From Deltaproteobacteria bacterium (GTDB lineage: Bacteria; Desulfobacterota; Deferrisomatia; Deferrisomatales; Deferrisomataceae), in NCBI GenBank assembly GCA_013152215.1, contig JAADGT010000326.1, forward strand, positions 1 to 5,880: DNA of 5,880 nucleotides, written 5' to 3'. Of this stretch, positions 5,338-5,880 are shown one piece after another. The notes under the pieces are model-generated. The model saw nothing but the letters and a program-made list of their open reading frames with translations, made no database searches and was not told where the DNA came from. A program made the position numbers and the translations under genes. Within the stretch, counting starts at the first letter, position 1. Every line of letters starts with the position of its first letter.

Positions 5338-5880
5338 GGGCGATGCCCGCGGCCACCAGGGCCCCGCCGACCCAGAGCGAGGGGTCCAGCCGCTCGCCCA
5401 GGAGCAGCCACCCGAACACCACCCCGCTCACCGGCACCAGGTTGATGAACACCCCGGCCCGGGCCGCGCCCAGGACCTGCACCCCCCGGTAATACCACAC
5501 GAACGCGAGCACCGTGCCCCCCAGGGCCAGGTACAGGGCGCTCGCCCAGGCCGTGGCCGACCACGCTCCGATGCGGTGGACCAGGCCGCCTGCCAGGGCC
5601 GGGCCGGCGAGAATCGCGGCACCGACCACGCAGGCCCCGGCCGTGGCCTGAAGGGGGCTCAGGCCGGCCAGGGCCCTCCGGCCGATCAGGGTGTAGGCGG
5701 TCCAGCACACCACGCAGCCGGCGATGCACAGCTCGCCCAGGCCCACGCCCCCCGTTAGGACCTGCAGGGGATGGCCCCGGCTCACCACCACGCAGGCGCC
5801 GACCACCGCCACCCCGATGCCCAGGGCCGCCCGCAGCCTCAGCCTCTCGCCCAGCACCAGGGCGGCGCCGGCCGCGATGG
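5288..5880 (-). CDS. EamA/DMT-family permease, C-terminal part (cut by the window end)
   Basis: The minus-strand frame stays open to the last base, and its N-terminus lies beyond the window. The visible 197 or so residues include the end of a first EamA repeat (LVLGERLRLR followed by a hydrophobic helix) and a complete second repeat. About six membrane segments can be counted, consistent with helices 5-10 of a ten-helix drug/metabolite transporter. The LLLGERL motif near the end mirrors LVLGERL in the first repeat, the internal duplication typical of EamA proteins. These are inner-membrane exporters or importers of small metabolites, and the substrate cannot be told. A GTG at 5857 is not a plausible start because it would cut the first repeat. 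The gene converges on the asparaginase-like gene and their 3' ends overlap by 50 bp. The short tail SGAGAPPLRTGSS lies in the overlap. Confidence 0.88.
   Translation of the reverse strand, partial: IAAGAALVLGERLRLRAALGIGVAVVGACVVVSRGHPLQVLTGGVGLGELCIAGCVVCWTAYTLIGRRALAGLSPLQATAGACVVGAAILAGPALAGGLVHRIGAWSATAWASALYLALGGTVLAFVWYYRGVQVLGAARAGVFINLVPVSGVVFGWLLLGERLDPSLWVGGALVAAGIALTRSGAGAPPLRTGSS

Noticed and set aside
4899..5729. 276-codon minus-strand frame over the asparaginase-like and permease genes
   Set aside because: Its sequence is Gly/Arg/Pro-rich with no family, and both real genes in other frames show clear motifs.

Overview
The window is GC-rich throughout (about two thirds G+C by eye). 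It uses GTG and TTG starts as well as ATG and has long antisense shadow frames, as expected of a high-GC bacterium. No marker gene fixes the taxon. A GC-rich proteobacterial or deltaproteobacterial-type genome would fit, but this is a weak inference. All recognisable genes are on the plus strand except the last, a transporter fragment on the minus strand.

Positions 1-3639 hold a tight three-gene plus-strand operon that reads as a McrBC-like (type IV-like) restriction module. The first gene is an unrecognised 257-residue protein. The second is a McrB-type AAA+ NTPase whose start overlaps the first gene by 8 nt. The third is a DUF2357 / PD-(D/E)XK nuclease of the McrC-like kind, which starts 2 nt after the NTPase stop or overlaps it by 4 nt. 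The NTPase has almost no N-terminal domain, so the unknown first protein is a reasonable candidate for the missing target-recognition part.

Positions 3640-4061 contain no intact gene. They hold a decayed C-terminal end of a UvrD/Rep-type helicase (motif VI is still readable), a short degenerate heptamer repeat, and a promoter with a perfect inverted repeat over its -10 box.

Positions 4062-4730 hold a type II toxin-antitoxin pair: a ribbon-helix-helix antitoxin followed 3 nt later, in the same reading frame, by a PIN-domain toxin that starts with TTG. The promoter and palindrome directly upstream fit autoregulation. Restriction module, helicase wreckage and toxin-antitoxin pair together look like a small defence or accessory island.

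Positions 4731-5880 look like ordinary chromosome: a single-domain asparaginase-like protein (plus strand) and a convergent EamA/DMT-family permease (minus strand) cut by the window end. Their 3' ends overlap by 50 bp.
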